Origin: Thauera phenolivorans
Lineage (GTDB): Bacteria; Pseudomonadota; Gammaproteobacteria; Burkholderiales; Rhodocyclaceae
Assembly: GCF_001696715.1 (NCBI RefSeq)
Contig: NZ_MBFM01000005.1
Coordinates: forward strand, 308,409-355,411
DNA length: 47,003 nucleotides
Direction: 5' to 3'
Below are positions 46,714 through 47,003 of the stretch, piece by piece. A program made the position numbers and the translations under genes. Position 1 is the stretch's first letter, and every line of letters starts with the position of its first letter. The notes below the pieces were generated by a model. That model worked only from the letters and a program-made list of their open reading frames with translations. It was not told the origin of the DNA and ran no database searches.

Positions 46714-47003
46714 ATGAGCTATCGCCTGCCCAGCCTCGCCCTCCTGCGCACCTTCGAGGCCGCAGCGCGGCACCTGAGCTTCAAGCGTGCCGCGGCCGAG
46801 GTCTGCGTGACGCCGTCGGCGGTGAGCCAGCAGATCAGGGCGCTCGAGGAGTGGCTCGGCGCGCCGCTGTTCCACCGCATGACGCGCGGGCTGGCGCTGA
46901 CCGCGCAGGGCGAAGCGATGCTGCCCAAGCTGCGCGAGGGCTTCGAGTGCATCGCGGCGGCGGTCGAGCTCACCCGCCAGGCCGGTGACGGCCCGCTCCA
47001 GCT
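46714..47003 (+). CDS. LysR-family transcriptional regulator, N-terminal part (partial)
   Basis: The frame opens at ATG 46714 and runs off the window after about 96 residues. It begins MSYRLPSLALLRTFEAAAR followed by the HTH LSFKRAAAEVCVTPSAVSQQI and ALEEWLGAPLFHRMTRGLALT, a pattern close to the GcvA/AmpR branch of LysR regulators. The effector-binding domain is outside the window. It is divergent from the CoA-transferase gene, a common arrangement for a LysR activator and its target, but no binding site is evident beyond the leader elements already described. Confidence 0.88.
   Translation, partial: MSYRLPSLALLRTFEAAARHLSFKRAAAEVCVTPSAVSQQIRALEEWLGAPLFHRMTRGLALTAQGEAMLPKLREGFECIAAAVELTRQAGDGPLQ

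Overview
The window is GC-rich (clearly above 65% by eye), densely coded chromosomal DNA with short intergenic gaps. The protein families point to a betaproteobacterium, most likely of the Rhodocyclales (Thauera/Azoarcus type); that placement is inferred from remembered family resemblance, not from a search. I see no rRNA, tRNA, insertion sequence, phage gene or CRISPR array. Both ends cut a gene: the C-terminus of a ComM-type Mg-chelatase-like protein on the left and the N-terminus of a LysR regulator on the right.

Layout. 1-3.4 kb: comM tail, a Bcr/CflA-type efflux pump, a rhodanese, and a livG-livF pair of ATPase genes without their permeases. 3.6-9.3 kb: two tandem BamE-like lipoproteins, a REP element, a promoter plus S-adenosylhomocysteine riboswitch, metH (B12-dependent methionine synthase) and a thioredoxin. 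9.3-15.3 kb: a BetT-type choline transporter, an NhaR-like LysR regulator divergent from terB-psiE, a PRPP synthetase and a short MscS-like channel. 15.3-24.6 kb: a complete recC-recB-recD operon on the minus strand with 4-base overlapping stop/start codons. 24.7-25.4 kb: a probable nitric-oxide-stress unit, with an NsrR-type operator over the -10 box of a promoter for a hemerythrin and a small membrane protein. 25.6-28.2 kb: an alpha/beta hydrolase, a NamZ/DUF1343 hydrolase and a DOMON-like protein. 28.4-32.1 kb: a 1235-residue TIR-STAND ATPase-WD40 protein, the best candidate here for an NLR-like immune or signalling receptor. 32.2-38.5 kb: two envelope proteins, an MFS transporter, a full-length MscS channel, alanine dehydrogenase, a DUF2242-like lipoprotein and a MarC membrane protein. 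38.6-47.0 kb: trpS with an extra C-terminal domain, a methyltransferase divergent from an AraC regulator, cysK, an MFS transporter with a long acidic tail, a cluster of REP hairpins, and an acetyl-CoA hydrolase/CoA-transferase gene whose leader looks like a transcription attenuator, divergent from the last LysR gene.

How the parts connect. metH with its SAH riboswitch and cysK belong to sulphur amino-acid metabolism. betT, the NhaR-like regulator and two mechanosensitive channels suggest osmotic and ionic control, though they do not form one operon. recCBD is housekeeping DNA repair and also defends against foreign linear DNA. Most other genes are independently transcribed single genes or pairs. 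The most informative non-coding signals are the SAH riboswitch, the NsrR-type operator, the attenuator-like leader at 46.5-46.6 kb, paired inverted repeats in the nhaR/terB gap, and REP elements whose stems covary.
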